DNA of 64,000 nt from Pseudoalteromonas flavipulchra NCIMB 2033 = ATCC BAA-314 (GTDB lineage: Bacteria > Pseudomonadota > Gammaproteobacteria > Enterobacterales > Alteromonadaceae): assembly GCA_000814665.1 (NCBI GenBank), contig JWIH01000016.1, positions 62,001 through 126,000 on the forward strand, read 5' to 3'. Positions within the stretch are counted from its first letter, which is position 1. Every line of letters begins with the position of its first letter. Under the pieces are notes generated by a model. That model saw nothing but the letters and a program-made list of their open reading frames with translations. It did not search any database and was not told where the DNA came from. This document shows positions 9,006 to 20,200 of the stretch, one piece after another. The position numbers and the translations under genes are program-made.

Positions 9006-11429
9006 ATGAGCATAGAAAGAAAACATAGCACTATAAAAAAGGCACTTTTATTTAGTGGCCTATCAACTATGGTAGTAACCAGTTGCGCTAGTTATTGGTT
9101 ATGGGATCGACTGAATTCTGCTCTGCCTTTATTAAATGGTGAAGTTAATCTTCCTCATATTGAAAATGAAGTTGTTATAGACAGAGACAGAAGCGGTGTG
9201 CCATCCATTATTGCACAGACAAGAATGGATGTATCTCGAGCTATGGGCTTCTTACATGCTCAAGAGCGCTTTTTTCAAATGGATTACCTGCGTCGAAAGG
9301 CAGCTGGTGAACTTAGTGCACTTTTTGGTGAGTCTTTTGTTAGTGCTGACAAGGAAGCTCGGCTACATCAATTCAGAAAGTCTGCGCGACAAGCTTATGA
9401 AAGTTTAGATGTTAGACACAAGGCACTACTTGATGCCTATGTTGAAGGCGTAAATTCCGGGCTTGAAAAGCTAGACAATACCCCATTTGAATATACTTTG
9501 TTACAGGCATCACCAAATCTTTGGCAAGCGGAGGATTCATTCTTAGTTTCTTTTGCCATGTTTATGGAAATGCAAGGCCATGATTACCGTAATACACTTT
9601 ATCTAAATAAGTTACGACAAAACTTACCACAGGCACTGGTTGACTTTCTGGTGCCGCTGGGTACTTCTTGGGATCAGCCATTAGATACACAACATCTTGC
9701 CGCAATATCTATCCCTAGTGCTGAAGTTTACTCACTAAAAAGTGCTACTGACACTAATCAAGACATTCTGGCGTTGCATGAGCAAGCTGATTCTTTATAT
9801 ACAATGGCGTTACAAGATAGCCCTTCAGTTGCTGGCAGTAATAACTGGGCTGTGTCGGGTGCAAATACAAAATCCGGCAAGGCTTTAGTTGCCAATGATA
9901 TGCACTTAAACCTCAATGTTCCCAATATTTGGTATCGAGTTGGCTTTTCTTGGCACGAAGCGAATGAAGACCGCAAATTAACCGGTGTTTCGTTACCCGG
10001 TCTACCGCTGATGATTGCGGGCAGTAATACACATATAGCCTGGGGTTTCACTAACTCTATGGGGGATTGGTCTGATTTGCTGCGGATCCCTGCAGATAAA
10101 GGTCAAGAACTAGTCACACATGTTACACAGCGCATTGATGTCAAGGACGCTGAGCCTGTGGAATATGTCGTTGATGTCACTCCTTACGGACCTGTCGTTG
10201 AACGTGAACAGAATGGCGATTTATTGGTTTTACGTTGGGTCGCCCATTCATCCTCTGCTGTCAACTTAGGGTTATTGGAGGTGGAACGTGCATCTAGCGT
10301 TGATACCGCGCTGCCTTTATTCAATAACACGCATATGACGCATCTCAATGTAGTGGTGGGTGATGAACAAGGGAATATTGGCTGGACGATGTTGGGGGCA
10401 TTACCAAAGAGAGCCCATTCAGTATGGGCTCCCATCGACTATGACAATAAAGAATATGACTGGTCAGGGTACTTAACGACAGATAAATATCCGAAACGTG
10501 TTAATCCTAAATCGGGTTTTATTTTTACTGCTAATGCACGAGTCGTTTCAGGTGATGAACTAGATATTATTGGTCGCGAAAACTACGCCCTTGGCGCGAG
10601 AGCGCAGCAAATTCATAACGGTCTCAGAGTGATGCATGAGCCTAGTGAAGCCCAGATGTTGCGTACACAGCTCGATAGTCGCGCAATATTTCTCCAGCGT
10701 TGGCAGTATCTGCTGCTGTCTATTATGAATGAAGAGTTCATGGCCAAATATCCTGAATTGGCCGAATACCGAAAAATTGTCAATAACTGGAATGGTAAAG
10801 CACTTAAAGACTCCACCGGCTATTTGTTGGTGAGAGCATTCAGAACTCAGGTCGCACGCAGAGTTTTTAGCGGCATTCTGAGTGGAGTTAATGAAAGTAA
10901 TCCTGACCTAAATGTTTTTGACTACTTCAGCTTAACCAGCCAGTGGGAAGGGCCGCTATGGAAGTTAGTCAATGAGCACCCTGACCATCTCTTAAATACA
11001 CATTTTGAGTCTTGGCAAGCTTTGTATGCCGATGCTCTGACTTTTTTGAATGACCACTTTAATAACACTCATGGTTCGATTGCGAATGCCAAATGGGGTG
11101 ACTACAACAAAGTTGCTATTTCTCATCCTGTCGCTGGTGCTCTGCCACTCATTGGGAGGTTCTTTAATATCCCAGAATACGGTGCTGACGGAGATATCAA
11201 CATGCCCCTAGTGCAGGAGCAAAGCTTCGGTGCCTCGATGAGAATGGGGGTGACACCAGGTGAAGAGCAAAGTGGATTCTTTCATATGCCTGTAGGTCAA
11301 GCGTCCAATCCAATGTCGCCATACTGGATGGCGGGGCATGACGACTGGCAAAAAGGGGTGTTCTCGCCATTTTTGCCGCAGGAAACCGTTTACTCGCTCA
11401 AGCTACTCCCCGCTGAGTCTAAGGAATAA
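9006..11429 (+). CDS. Penicillin acylase-family (Ntn) hydrolase, periplasmic
   Basis: An 807-residue member of the penicillin G acylase/PvdQ family, which hydrolyses amide-linked acyl chains. The N-terminus is a hydrophobic export signal containing VTSC at residues 24-27, which also fits a loose lipobox. After the alpha-chain comes the autoproteolysis site, G277 followed by S278-N-N-W, where the new N-terminal Ser would be the nucleophile of the beta-chain; NTHIAWGFTNS and the long C-terminal beta-chain follow. The ATG at 9006 is chosen over a GTG at 8970 for its better N-terminus. It is the first gene of the NRPS operon, four bases before the first NRPS. By analogy with PvdQ it would remove a fatty-acyl group from an exported lipopeptide precursor. 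Substrate is inferred. Confidence 0.9.
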   Translation: MSIERKHSTIKKALLFSGLSTMVVTSCASYWLWDRLNSALPLLNGEVNLPHIENEVVIDRDRSGVPSIIAQTRMDVSRAMGFLHAQERFFQMDYLRRKAAGELSALFGESFVSADKEARLHQFRKSARQAYESLDVRHKALLDAYVEGVNSGLEKLDNTPFEYTLLQASPNLWQAEDSFLVSFAMFMEMQGHDYRNTLYLNKLRQNLPQALVDFLVPLGTSWDQPLDTQHLAAISIPSAEVYSLKSATDTNQDILALHEQADSLYTMALQDSPSVAGSNNWAVSGANTKSGKALVANDMHLNLNVPNIWYRVGFSWHEANEDRKLTGVSLPGLPLMIAGSNTHIAWGFTNSMGDWSDLLRIPADKGQELVTHVTQRIDVKDAEPVEYVVDVTPYGPVVEREQNGDLLVLRWVAHSSSAVNLGLLEVERASSVDTALPLFNNTHMTHLNVVVGDEQGNIGWTMLGALPKRAHSVWAPIDYDNKEYDWSGYLTTDKYPKRVNPKSGFIFTANARVVSGDELDIIGRENYALGARAQQIHNGLRVMHEPSEAQMLRTQLDSRAIFLQRWQYLLLSIMNEEFMAKYPELAEYRKIVNNWNGKALKDSTGYLLVRAFRTQVARRVFSGILSGVNESNPDLNVFDYFSLTSQWEGPLWKLVNEHPDHLLNTHFESWQALYADALTFLNDHFNNTHGSIANAKWGDYNKVAISHPVAGALPLIGRFFNIPEYGADGDINMPLVQEQSFGASMRMGVTPGEEQSGFFHMPVGQASNPMSPYWMAGHDDWQKGVFSPFLPQETVYSLKLLPAESKE

Positions 11430-11432
11430 ACC

Positions 11433-14400
11433 ATGAAAAACAATAATAAACTCACAGAGGATAAGGGTATGATGCTGACATCTGCACAACTCGATATTTA
11501 TCTGGATCAAAAACGATATCCAAGCTCACCAAACTATAACATTGGTGGAGTGATAACAATTAAAGAGCCTATTTGTGTGGCCTCCTTTCAACAGGCTATG
11601 GCGCAACTTGTGGCTGAAAACGATGTTTTTCACCTCTATTTCCAAGAACAGATGGGTCAACCAGTTCAGTGTCGCGCTGAAGTTGCGTGTAAGTTCGAAT
11701 ATCTTGACTTTAGTGCCGCTTCTGATGCGAAAGAGCAAGCGAAGCAGTTTGTAAAAACACAGCTAATGCAGCCTTTTGATTTATCTGAACCAGGTTTATA
11801 TCAAACCTTCTTGCTCAAATTAACGAGCGATGAGTATTGGTATGTACCGATTGCGCATCACTTGATTACCGATGGATTTGGTTACAGCAACTGGTTTGAT
11901 ACGTTATTTAGATATTATTTGGCACAGAAAGATGGAAACAGCGTTGTTGAGCCTATCCAGCTGACGCAGTTTGAGCACGTTGTCGATTATATGAATCACA
12001 ATGTGGATATTAGTGCTGCAACAGCAGACTTCTGGCAGCAAAAGTTCAGCAGCCAATTGCCAGATAGAATGTTTGTTCCCAAGCAGCTAAATACCCCCCT
12101 GATGCATGAGAGCTTTTTGAGCCAGTATGCGATTGCTCAGGCTGATTATACTAGCCTATCTGAACTGGCAAAAAACATGGGAGTTCGTATACATCATCTG
12201 TTTATGGCAGCTATCTCATGTTATTTAAACCTTCAATATCATACATCTGACATTATTTTGGCTTTGCCGTTTCACAATCGTGATAAAGCCACCGTGCGAG
12301 CAATTGGCGGCATAGTCTCTGTTTTACCAATGCGTTTTGGCATTGATCAACAGTGGACCATGGCTGACCTTGCGAGTGAGATCCGCACGCAAATGCGAGA
12401 TGTCTCAAAGTTTAAGAAATATCCGGTAAGTAAAATTGTTGAGCACGCTCGTCAGTTGAAGCCAGACCTTGAGCGCTTATTCGATGTCCAGTTCAATTAT
12501 CAAAAGCTAGATTATAAATATGCAGACGGACAGATAGACGCCGAATCAGAGTTTATTCCTCCTGGGGTGGAAACCACACCTTTGTTATTCAATCTTTGTG
12601 AATATGGCGACCATCAAGATGTGATTTTACAGATTGAAGCAAATCGCGCATTTTTTGATGAGTCTGATGTGGCAGTCATATTCGAACGTCTGTTTGCTAT
12701 TTTGGAAGCTATACGTCACAACCCAGAGCAGCAGATCTCAGGCCTTAACTTTTTCAATGAGCAGGACTTTCAGGCTTATCAAACGCTAAACGGCAGCTCG
12801 GAAGCGTGTGACAGTAGTAGCCTAGTGCAACGTTTTAATCAGCAAGTAACAGACCGCCCAAATAGTATTGCGCTAGTTGTTGGTGAATCTACTTGGACTT
12901 ATCGCGAATTAAGCGAAAAAGCGGTGCAAATAGCTGAAATTTTAACGTCACAAGGGCTCCAATCTGGCGATTGTGTAGGGTTATGCCTCGATCGCAATGA
13001 GAATATGGTTGCAACGTTATTAGCTTGCTTATCTATAGGCGTAACCTATGTTCCGCTAGATCCTTCTTATCCGCTTGATCGTCTGACCTTTATGTTTACT
13101 GATAGTCAGGCTGCGCTGTTGGTGACTGATACGCAGGTATCGAAAACGACTCCGATTGATGCGAAACGTACGTTACTTATTGACCAATTAACCGTCGATA
13201 TTGAGGCGCCAGGGCAGCATAGCCTTAGCTTTTTGACAGAACGTGAAGCTGTGGGTGCTTATATTTTATACACTTCAGGGTCTACGGGTCGTCCTAAAGG
13301 CGCATTGATTGCTCAACGTAGTTTAGACAACCTCATTGGTGGCATGGTCGCGCGCCTTGAACTTACAGAAGCATGTCATTGTTTAGCAACAACAACGATA
13401 GGGTTTGATATTTCGACTTTGGAAATATTTGCCCCTTTGGTTGTTGGTGGCAAAGTCACGTTGGTTGGACATCAGATAGGTAAGGATGCACTTAAACTCG
13501 CAGCGTTTGCAAATACATCTGAGTACAACTTATTCCAGTGTACTCCAACGATGTGGCAAGCCTTAGTTGAGGCTGGTTGGCAAGGAAATGCTCAAGCGAC
13601 ATTGGTCACTGGTGGTGAGCCGCTTTATCCAGCACTTGCAGAGCAAATGCTGTTGCGATCGAAACGAGTTATTAACGGTTATGGGCCAACGGAAGCAACT
13701 GTGTACTCCTTGGTTGAAGAGGTGCATAGAGACAAAGATGGTATACCAAGTTGCCGGTTATCAAGATCACTTCCTAATTACCGTCATTTTGTTGTTGATA
13801 CTCGAGGGCAGCTAGCTCCGGTTGGTGTGAGTGGTGAGCTATGTATTGCGGGCGATGGTCTTGCGCTTGAATACATAGGTCGACCTGATATTACCGCTAC
13901 TCAGTTTGTGCACTTACCTGCAGTTGCCAAAGAGCGACTTTATCGAACAGGGGACTTAGTCACTTTACACCGCTCCGGTGAGATTGAGTATTTAGGTCGT
14001 ATCGATCATCAGGTAAAAATCCGTGGTTATCGTATTGAATTGGGGGAAATCGAAGAAAAGCTATCGCAACTGACAGGCATTAAGCAGGCGGTGGTGACCA
14101 CGCATGGTGAGCGAGGTAGTGATGTAAAGCTGGCTGCGTATGTCATCATGGAGTCTAGTGCTGCACTTGATGTTGAGGCCATACGTACTGCGCTTGCAGC
14201 TGAGTTACCTAACTTTATGGTGCCTCACTTTTACACCGAAATGAATGCATTTCCATTGACTTCTAGCGGCAAGGTAGACCGCAAAGCGCTGCCTGAACCC
14301 GCACATCGAGAAGTTGAGTTTCTCGCAGCAACAACTGACACCGAGCATTTGTTAAGCACGATTTGGCAGTCGCTATTTGAGCGAGATGCAATTAGCGTGA

Positions 14401-17204
14401 CACATAACTTCTTTGAGCTGGGTGGTCACTCTTTATTAGCCATGAAGATGTTTGGTCAGATAAGGCAAAGATTACAAGTGGATCTGCCACTTGCTTGCAT
14501 CTTTGAACAGCCAACGATTAGGCAGTTAGCGAGCAAAGTCGATGCGATGTTGGAAGATCAATCATATAGTCCGGCGACTCGCAATCTGACTAAGTCGGAC
14601 ATCGAACGTGGACATCCTTTATCGCGCTCTCAACTGTCAATGTGGGTGATTGATAAGCTCAGTTATGGCACGGCGCAATACAATATGCCCGGAGTATTTT
14701 CCATCACTGGGGCATTGCAGGTTAGTGCATTACGGAATGCGTTAGCGCAGCTAGTTAGCCGCCATGAAGTGTTACGCACAGTGTTAATCGATGACGATTA
14801 TACGGCTAAGCAATACGTACTCGAAGACTATAGCTTTGATGTGCCAATGATAGACCTCTCGGGTAAACAAGATGTGATGTCCAGTGTTGAACATTTTGTT
14901 GAAGCCGAAGCGAATATGCCTTTTCAACTAGATGTGGGTTTAAAAATTCGCGCCAAAATTATTAAAACTGCGCCGGAACATCACTTTTTGCTACTGACTT
15001 TGCACCATATTGCCGCTGATGGATGGTCTATCAACATCTTAACCGAAGAGCTGAAGATGCTTTATCGCAGTGTGTTGAGAAATGAAGCTGCTGAACTGCC
15101 GACCCTGGATATTCAATACAAAGATTATGCGCATTGGCAACATCAAAACATTCAGGACGGTTTACTGGATGCGCAATTAGAGCATTGGCTTGACTTTTTG
15201 GCTGATCATCCACAAGTGCATGGTTTGCCGTTGGATTATCCTCGACCAGCACAACCTTCATTTGAAGGGCGTAGCTACAAGTTGACTATTGATAGCCAAA
15301 TGCGCTCGCAGTTACAGGCTTTTTGTCAGCGTAAAGACATGACGCCGTTTATGGTACTACAGCTCGTGTATGCCCTTTTAATCGCAGAGCAAAGTGGCGA
15401 AAGCGATATCCTAGTTGGCACACCTGTAGCTGGTAGAAATCATCCTGATATCGAAGGATTAATAGGGTGTTTCACTAATTCAATAGTACTTCGCAATAGG
15501 ATCGATTTTGGTCGACCCCTTGAAGACTTATTGGCCGAGTCCAAACAGTCTGTGATGTCTGCTTTTGATAATCAGGATGTTCCCTTTGAACTATTGGTAG
15601 AGCGATTAAATCCCGAACGCAACCAAAGTTACAACCCGATCTTTCAGCTTTGGTTTGTTTACCACAGCCAACAATTCAACCCGATGACGTTGGATAATTT
15701 AAAAGTTGAGCTGGTGGAGCCTCATACTCCAAGCGTTAACTTCGATCTTTCATTGTCGGTATACGAACAGGAAAGCACATTAACACTGGATTGGGAGTAT
15801 CGCCCTGAGTTGTTTAACGTCGATACGGTGGCGCAATACGCCGCGCGCTTTAAGGCTATTTTGCAATGGTTCCTTGAAGGGTCTGACACGTTAATTCCTT
15901 TGACACAAATGTCCTCACAAAATATTGAAGTGCCAATCGTTGAGCAAGGAGTGTTTGCTGCACGAGTGGTCGCAAATGCTACCGCCAGTCCTCAATCAAC
16001 GGCAGTGGTAAACGAAGGACAAACAGTTGCTCAGCAAGCCCTGTTTGCCAAAGTTAGACGCATGCGCGCTTATTTAGATGCTCAGGGCGTAAAACCAGGT
16101 TATTCGGTAGGGGTTTGTTTAGAACATGGTTTGGCTTTATTAGTCACTCAAATGGCCTGCTTATTCAGTGGTATCACCTTTATCGTATTAGACCCAGATA
16201 GTGATACGCAGACGATAGATGAAGCAATCAAGCGTTTTAACCTAGAATTCGCGGTTACGCAGCGTCATTTAGGATCATTCTTAGCTGATACACCGGTAAA
16301 AGTGTTGGATACAACAGAAGCGCTGGCTTTTAAGGTACCGACAGGGTTTCTTGAGCCAGAAGCAAAGTTATCGATTCAGCCTATTTGTATTCTGTATCCG
16401 GGATCCGATAACGAAATAGCACTAACACAACACGATCTCGTCATGCTATCGGGCAAGCTCTCCAATGAGCTTCAACCACAGCAGAGTCACAGTAATAAGT
16501 TTATTTGGAATGCATCCGTGTCCTTCGATTGCTCTGTCATGGCGCTATGTCTAATGAGTATTGGCTTCGAATTACATATCGTTGACACCAAGACACGATA
16601 CTCAATTACTGAATTGAATGATTACTTAGCATCTCAACAAGTAAACCTGATTGAGCTGACGCCTGGGTACTTAAATTTAATGCACAGCCAAACTGGGCTT
16701 ACGTTTAGTCACACAACGGATCTGCTTATCAATGGTACAGAGGTGGATACACACCTGACTGAAATCCTAGCGCAATATCAAGCAACATCAGATGCCAAAG
16801 TGATAGCAGTCAACGCACTTTTTGAAGAGTTCCGTTTAATCAAACTTAACCAGCTATCAGCGTCAACTCAGCATGTTGGCAGTCTTGCACAGACTCAAAG
16901 CAAAGCCATACAACTGCGCGAACGCATTATAGATATTTTGCATGATATTTATGCATCGTTACTAAAAAAAGACCAAGTCAAAGTCGATGCAGGGTTCTAC
17001 GAATTAGGAGGTAATCCATTACAAGTACAGGGTTTATGTTCATCTTGTGAACAGCATTTTAACTTGGGACTAAATGTGTCGACATTTGCCAGTGGTCCCT
17101 CTGTTAGCCAATTGGCAGAACTAATCTCATCCATTTTTAACAATCAAAGTATGGCCAGTCCAACGATGACAGCTACTACTTCGCCGCAAACTTTAAGGAA
17201 ATAA
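11433..17204 (+). CDS. NRPS 1: C-A-T-C-(degenerate A)-(degenerate T)
   Basis: A 1923-residue nonribosomal peptide synthetase. Module 1: condensation domain with H142-H-L-I-T-D-G and no domain before it, which suggests a starter C domain; adenylation domain with LYTSGSTGRPKG from residue 612 and NGYGPTEAT; carrier domain with the 4'-phosphopantetheine serine at S1000 (GGHSLL). The by-eye specificity code is roughly DILQVGGVYK, Gly-like. Module 2: intact C domain (H1191-H-I-A-A-D-G), then an eroded A domain of only about 330 residues. Its P-loop is replaced by LYPGSDNEIA, its YGPTE motif is lost and the whole C-terminal subdomain with the catalytic Lys is absent. The carrier domain has GGNP, with Pro1862 in place of the essential Ser, so it cannot be primed. 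The frame is nevertheless open to a normal stop. The next NRPS starts three bases later. Confidence 0.95.
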   Translation: MKNNNKLTEDKGMMLTSAQLDIYLDQKRYPSSPNYNIGGVITIKEPICVASFQQAMAQLVAENDVFHLYFQEQMGQPVQCRAEVACKFEYLDFSAASDAKEQAKQFVKTQLMQPFDLSEPGLYQTFLLKLTSDEYWYVPIAHHLITDGFGYSNWFDTLFRYYLAQKDGNSVVEPIQLTQFEHVVDYMNHNVDISAATADFWQQKFSSQLPDRMFVPKQLNTPLMHESFLSQYAIAQADYTSLSELAKNMGVRIHHLFMAAISCYLNLQYHTSDIILALPFHNRDKATVRAIGGIVSVLPMRFGIDQQWTMADLASEIRTQMRDVSKFKKYPVSKIVEHARQLKPDLERLFDVQFNYQKLDYKYADGQIDAESEFIPPGVETTPLLFNLCEYGDHQDVILQIEANRAFFDESDVAVIFERLFAILEAIRHNPEQQISGLNFFNEQDFQAYQTLNGSSEACDSSSLVQRFNQQVTDRPNSIALVVGESTWTYRELSEKAVQIAEILTSQGLQSGDCVGLCLDRNENMVATLLACLSIGVTYVPLDPSYPLDRLTFMFTDSQAALLVTDTQVSKTTPIDAKRTLLIDQLTVDIEAPGQHSLSFLTEREAVGAYILYTSGSTGRPKGALIAQRSLDNLIGGMVARLELTEACHCLATTTIGFDISTLEIFAPLVVGGKVTLVGHQIGKDALKLAAFANTSEYNLFQCTPTMWQALVEAGWQGNAQATLVTGGEPLYPALAEQMLLRSKRVINGYGPTEATVYSLVEEVHRDKDGIPSCRLSRSLPNYRHFVVDTRGQLAPVGVSGELCIAGDGLALEYIGRPDITATQFVHLPAVAKERLYRTGDLVTLHRSGEIEYLGRIDHQVKIRGYRIELGEIEEKLSQLTGIKQAVVTTHGERGSDVKLAAYVIMESSAALDVEAIRTALAAELPNFMVPHFYTEMNAFPLTSSGKVDRKALPEPAHREVEFLAATTDTEHLLSTIWQSLFERDAISVTHNFFELGGHSLLAMKMFGQIRQRLQVDLPLACIFEQPTIRQLASKVDAMLEDQSYSPATRNLTKSDIERGHPLSRSQLSMWVIDKLSYGTAQYNMPGVFSITGALQVSALRNALAQLVSRHEVLRTVLIDDDYTAKQYVLEDYSFDVPMIDLSGKQDVMSSVEHFVEAEANMPFQLDVGLKIRAKIIKTAPEHHFLLLTLHHIAADGWSINILTEELKMLYRSVLRNEAAELPTLDIQYKDYAHWQHQNIQDGLLDAQLEHWLDFLADHPQVHGLPLDYPRPAQPSFEGRSYKLTIDSQMRSQLQAFCQRKDMTPFMVLQLVYALLIAEQSGESDILVGTPVAGRNHPDIEGLIGCFTNSIVLRNRIDFGRPLEDLLAESKQSVMSAFDNQDVPFELLVERLNPERNQSYNPIFQLWFVYHSQQFNPMTLDNLKVELVEPHTPSVNFDLSLSVYEQESTLTLDWEYRPELFNVDTVAQYAARFKAILQWFLEGSDTLIPLTQMSSQNIEVPIVEQGVFAARVVANATASPQSTAVVNEGQTVAQQALFAKVRRMRAYLDAQGVKPGYSVGVCLEHGLALLVTQMACLFSGITFIVLDPDSDTQTIDEAIKRFNLEFAVTQRHLGSFLADTPVKVLDTTEALAFKVPTGFLEPEAKLSIQPICILYPGSDNEIALTQHDLVMLSGKLSNELQPQQSHSNKFIWNASVSFDCSVMALCLMSIGFELHIVDTKTRYSITELNDYLASQQVNLIELTPGYLNLMHSQTGLTFSHTTDLLINGTEVDTHLTEILAQYQATSDAKVIAVNALFEEFRLIKLNQLSASTQHVGSLAQTQSKAIQLRERIIDILHDIYASLLKKDQVKVDAGFYELGGNPLQVQGLCSSCEQHFNLGLNVSTFASGPSVSQLAELISSIFNNQSMASPTMTATTSPQTLRK

Positions 17205-17206
17205 CC

Positions 17207-20200
17207 ATGAACACACAAACAATAATAAATCAATGTCTTGAGCAAGGAGTTCGACTCTCTGTAGAGAACGGCAACTTGCAAATCGATGCGCCAAAAGGCG
17301 GATTGAGCAATGAAATGATCACTATTTTACGAGAAAATAAAGCGCAGCTTATTGAGTTCATTAATAAATTTTCAGCACAGAAAAGTGCTGTTGAAAAACA
17401 AAAACTCAAGCGTGCGGTGATTGATGGGCCTATTCCGCTATCTTTTGCTCAACAGCGTCTTTGGATTATTGACCGTATTGAGCAAGGCTCTGCACAGTAC
17501 AATATGTCAGCGGCATTTAAGCTAGATGGCAGCCTTAACCAAGCGGCTTTCATTGCTACGATCGATGCCGTGATTGAGCGCCATGAGATTTTACGTACTG
17601 TATACAAAGAAACGAACGACAAATGTGAACAGGTGATCCGAGATCAGGTTGATAGTGCGGTGACCATTATTGATTTCACTCACTTGCAAGGAGATGACCT
17701 GTACGACGAGATCCGTTCGTTGGCAGAGCAAGATGCGCTAAAGCCATTCGATCTGCAAAACGACACTATGCTGCGAGTTCAGTTAATTAAAGCGTCAGGG
17801 TCTGAGCACTATGTGTTGTTTAACATGCATCACATTGCTTCAGATGGTTGGTCTCTTGGTGTGTTAGTCAAAGAGTTCTTAGAAGTATATACCGCGTACA
17901 GTCAAGGCAAACCGAATCCGTTAGTTGAGTTGGAAGTACAATATAAGGACTATGCACACTGGCAACGTCAATGGCTACAAGGTGAAGTATTTGAAAATGA
18001 AGTGGGTTACTGGCGCGAACAGTTAAAAGGCCTACCAGCAACACACAGCCTACCATTAGACCGTAGTCGCCCAGCACAGCAGGGCTTTTTAGGTAATTCA
18101 TTGCGCTGTGAATTGAGTGTCGCGCTAACGAAAAAACTAGATGCATACTGCCAACAACAGGGCGTAACACAGTTTATGGCGCTGCAAACGATTTATGCCT
18201 TATTGGTTGGTCAATGGAGCGCCGAAGAAGATGTTGTTATGGGTACGCCAGTCGCAGGCCGTATTCACCAAAACGTGGAACCACTCATTGGCTTCTTCCT
18301 AAACAATTTAGTACTACGTACCGACTTGTCAGGTAATCCAAGTTTCAATGAACTTATCGCCAGCAATAGAACTACGCTATTAGAGGCATTTGAACATCAG
18401 CACCTGCCGTTTGACGCGCTTGTTGAAGACCTGAACCCTGAGCGTAGTAGCAGTCATCAACCTATGTTCCAGCTGTGGTTTGTACTACAAAACCATGATA
18501 GCGGTACGTTCCAGCTCCCTGGTTTAGAAATGTCGGATCCGGAAGAAATCCTCTCAGGTGTTGACGTGGTCAACTTTGATATCTCGCTAAGTGCCGCGGT
18601 GGAAGAAGGAAAGCTAGTACTGGTTTGGCAATATAAATCGGATCTGTTCGACGCACATACCATGGAGAACTTTGCTCAATCATTTGAAGCGTTGCTAGCA
18701 AATGCTATCGCTAATGGAGACGAGAAAATCTCGACAATTTCTGGTGTGACAGAAGGTACTCTACAGCCTTGGCAAAATGCGAATGAACATACCTTTGAAA
18801 ACAAAACCAATCTGATTAAGTCGATTTTTGAATTCGCACAACAAAATCCAGATGCAATCGCGTTACGAGTTGAAGATGAAGCTATTAGTTATGGTGCGCT
18901 TGCAGCGAAAGTCAGTGAGTTTTCTCAGCAGTTAACAGCGCTAGGCGTGGTAACTGAGTCTCCTGTCGGTATTTGTGTTGACCGTAGTATCGAACAGCTA
19001 ATTGCCCAACTAGCGGTGATGCACGCGGGTGGCGCATATGTTCCACTAGATGCTGGAGCACCTAATGATCGCATCGAATACATCATCGCTGACACTGGAC
19101 TACATATCGTTGTTGCTCAGTCTCATTACAACGATAAATTCAAAGACATTAATTGTCAGACTCTGACTATCGATCACACACAGTTGGTGGCAACAGGTGA
19201 GATCAATGTCGACGATATCAACTTGTCAGCTGAGCAATTGGCTTACGTGTTATATACATCAGGCTCAACTGGTAAGCCGAAGGGCGTGGCAGTTCAACAC
19301 GGTAACTTGGTGAATCTTGCAAACAGTATGAAGATGCTGTTGTCTGAGCGTGGGGTTTCAGGTCAGTATCGCTGGGCATGGAACGCGCCGATGATTTTCG
19401 ATGCTTCTGTTCAGGCTCTGACTCAGTTGGCTTTTGGTGTGGAGCTTAATCTACTAAAAGATGAATTGCGAAAGGATCCAAGCAAGTTACTTAGTTACCT
19501 TACCGAAAATAAAATCGACGTACTCGATACCACCCCTGCATTAGTTGATTTAGTGCTTCGTGAAGCCAATGAGCAGGGAATTGCATTGCCGAATTTATTA
19601 ATCGGTGGTGAGGCTATCAGCTCTGAATTATGGCAAAAAGTGGCATCACATGCTTCTGAACATCAACGTTTTGCGCTCAACGTCTATGGGCCTACAGAAT
19701 GTACTGTTAACGCGACTTTCTCTGATATTACCGCTGAGTCTGTACCAAATATTGGGCGTCCATTGCCGAATTGCCAGACTTATATTTTGAATGATGCACT
19801 GGCACCGTTAGCGGCTGGCGCAAAAGGTGAAATATACATTGGTGGTGAAGGGGTTGCTCGTGGCTACTTTAACAATGATGTGTTAACTGAAGAGCGTTTC
19901 ATCGAGTCTGCTACTTTTGGTCGTATCTACAAAACCGGTGACTTAGGGCGTTGGCTGGCAGATGGCACTATTGAATACCTAGGACGTAGTGACTTCCAAG
20001 TTAAGTTACGTGGTTATCGTATCGAACTAAACGAAATTGAGTCTGTTATTTTGGAAGATGCGGGTGTAACTGATGCCGCAGTACTCGTCAAGGATGAACA
20101 GCTAGTCGCTTACGTGGCAGGTGCAGATGTAAACCAAAATAGACTCAGTGATTGGATGAAAGCAAAACTTCCTGCTTACATGGTTGCTGCCGTCATCATT

